A program made the position numbers and the translations under genes. Source: Brevundimonas sp. (GTDB lineage: Bacteria; Pseudomonadota; Alphaproteobacteria; Caulobacterales; Caulobacteraceae). From it: a stretch of 64,000 bases of DNA. Under the pieces are notes generated by a model, which was not told where the DNA came from, did no database searches, and worked only from the letters and a program-made list of their open reading frames with translations. This document shows positions 63,725 to 64,000 of this stretch, piece after piece (position 1 is the stretch's first letter; each line of letters starts with the position of its first letter). Location: the NCBI RefSeq assembly GCF_030656255.1, contig NZ_JAUSOE010000036.1:26022-90021 (forward strand), read 5' to 3'.

Positions 63725-63931
63725 GGTCTTATCGCCTAACCCCATAAGCCTGCGACGGGTCGGCGGTCCCTGCGAAGGACCGTCCCGAGTGCGATCAAGT
63801 ATCCCCCTCGACCCTCCGACGGCGCACCATGTGTCGCCGTCGGCGCGGGGGAGTTCCACCCCCGCTCCCGTTCCATCCGCTCTCGCCGCCGCAAGGTCGC
63901 AGGCCAAGCGAGCCCTCCAAGCGACGAGACC
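63725..63931 (-). ncRNA. Structured RNA candidate of about 207 nt, identity unknown
   Basis: Read on the minus strand from 63931. The ends pair: GGTCTCGTCGCTT (63931-63919) with AGGCGATAAGACC (63737-63725), with one mismatch and two G-U pairs. A second long-range helix joins GCCTGCGAC (63904-63896) and GTCGCAGGC (63756-63748), nine perfect pairs. Inside are three local hairpins: 63845-63865 (GCGGGGG/CCCCCGC), 63816-63843 (CCGACGGCG/CGCCGTCGG) and 63764-63782 (CGGTCC/GGACCG). Start and first helix coincide with the predicted transcription start. It lacks the marks of RNase P RNA, tmRNA and SRP RNA; 6S RNA seems unlikely because it is branched. Confidence 0.5.
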
Positions 63932-63938
63932 GGGCGTG

Positions 63939-63944
63939 ATTATA
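63939..63944 (-). promoter_or_regulatory. Minus-strand -10 element of the RNA candidate
   Basis: A perfect TATAAT on the minus strand, seven bases before the G at 63931 where the RNA helix begins. A matching -35 was not seen at normal spacing. Confidence 0.45.
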
Positions 63945-64000
63945 GGGGACGGGGGAACCCTGGCGGGGAAGTCGGGGCGAGAAATCGTCAAGCCGTTGGA

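Larger units (their letters stand above)
63554..64000. other. Terminal intergenic region without a convincing protein gene
   Basis: 447 bases to the window edge. It holds, left to right, a hairpin CTCCG/CGGAG (63566-63584) that faintly resembles the dispersed repeat, an intrinsic terminator, the structured RNA candidate on the minus strand with its TATAAT, and 56 further bases with no clear feature. Reading frames on either strand lack family-like sequence. Confidence 0.5.

Noticed and set aside
63647..63991. 114-residue minus-strand open frame at the right end
   Set aside because: It overlaps the RNA candidate, starts upstream of the TATAAT, and its sequence has no family-like pattern.
63556..64000. 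RNase P RNA, SRP RNA or tmRNA in the terminal region
   Set aside because: Key conserved cores of each were looked for on both strands and not found; identity is left open.

Overview
The window looks like the replication-origin region of a Caulobacterales chromosome, most probably Brevundimonas or a close relative. This rests on high GC, CenR, NtrZ and DivL-type proteins, CtrA-like sites, and the gene order leuS-lptE-holA / parB-parA-rsmG-mnmG-mnmE-rho-hem genes / origin / ppsR-maf-aroE-coaE-dnaQ / secB / timA-mltA, which I know from Caulobacter. All identifications come from reading the sequence; no database search was run.

Layout. 1-4521: a PLP-type regulator facing the membrane protein it probably controls, then cenR, yggS, a ThiE-like gene, ntrZ and a DUF3576 lipoprotein. 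4522-8760: leuS-lptE-holA, preceded by two copies of a structured repeat. 8798-19759: a long leftward block with parB-parA, rsmG-mnmG, mnmE, rho, an AT-richer DUF3916 gene that looks inserted, and hemJ-hemH-hemE. Four parS palindromes lie in this block. 19760-20209: the gene-free interval between hemE and ppsR, the expected chromosome origin, with a DnaA box, two inverted CtrA-type sites, an AT-rich tract and GANTC sites. 20210-26414: a rightward block of tightly coupled genes (ppsR, maf, aroE, coaE, dnaQ) with secB opposite and then timA-mltA. 26411-32823: ohr/ohrR, a universal stress protein and a very large NAD-glutamate dehydrogenase.

32824-35924: a gap that holds a strong candidate for a heat-shock-controlled small RNA with C-rich hairpin loops, then an AI-2E-type membrane protein and a HerA-like ATPase. 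35963-44251: nfu, two Xre-type regulators, tsaB-rimI-fur-miaB-phoH-ybeY-lnt and a third Xre regulator. 44258-56240: a Gre factor, a flavoprotein, two secreted M28 peptidases, divL (with Tyr in place of the catalytic His), marC, pyrF, a secreted repeat protein, a DUF1674 protein and htpX. 56292-63553: thiolase, hemolysin III, phaR, two small unknowns, HMG-CoA lyase and two glycosyltransferases. The last 450 bases hold no convincing protein gene; they hold a structured RNA candidate on the minus strand with a perfect TATAAT.

The main leads are the candidate small RNA (32978-33095), the unidentified structured RNA at 63725-63931, and a dispersed hairpin repeat whose outer stem differs between copies while pairing is kept. 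No tRNA, rRNA, CRISPR array, insertion sequence or prophage was seen.
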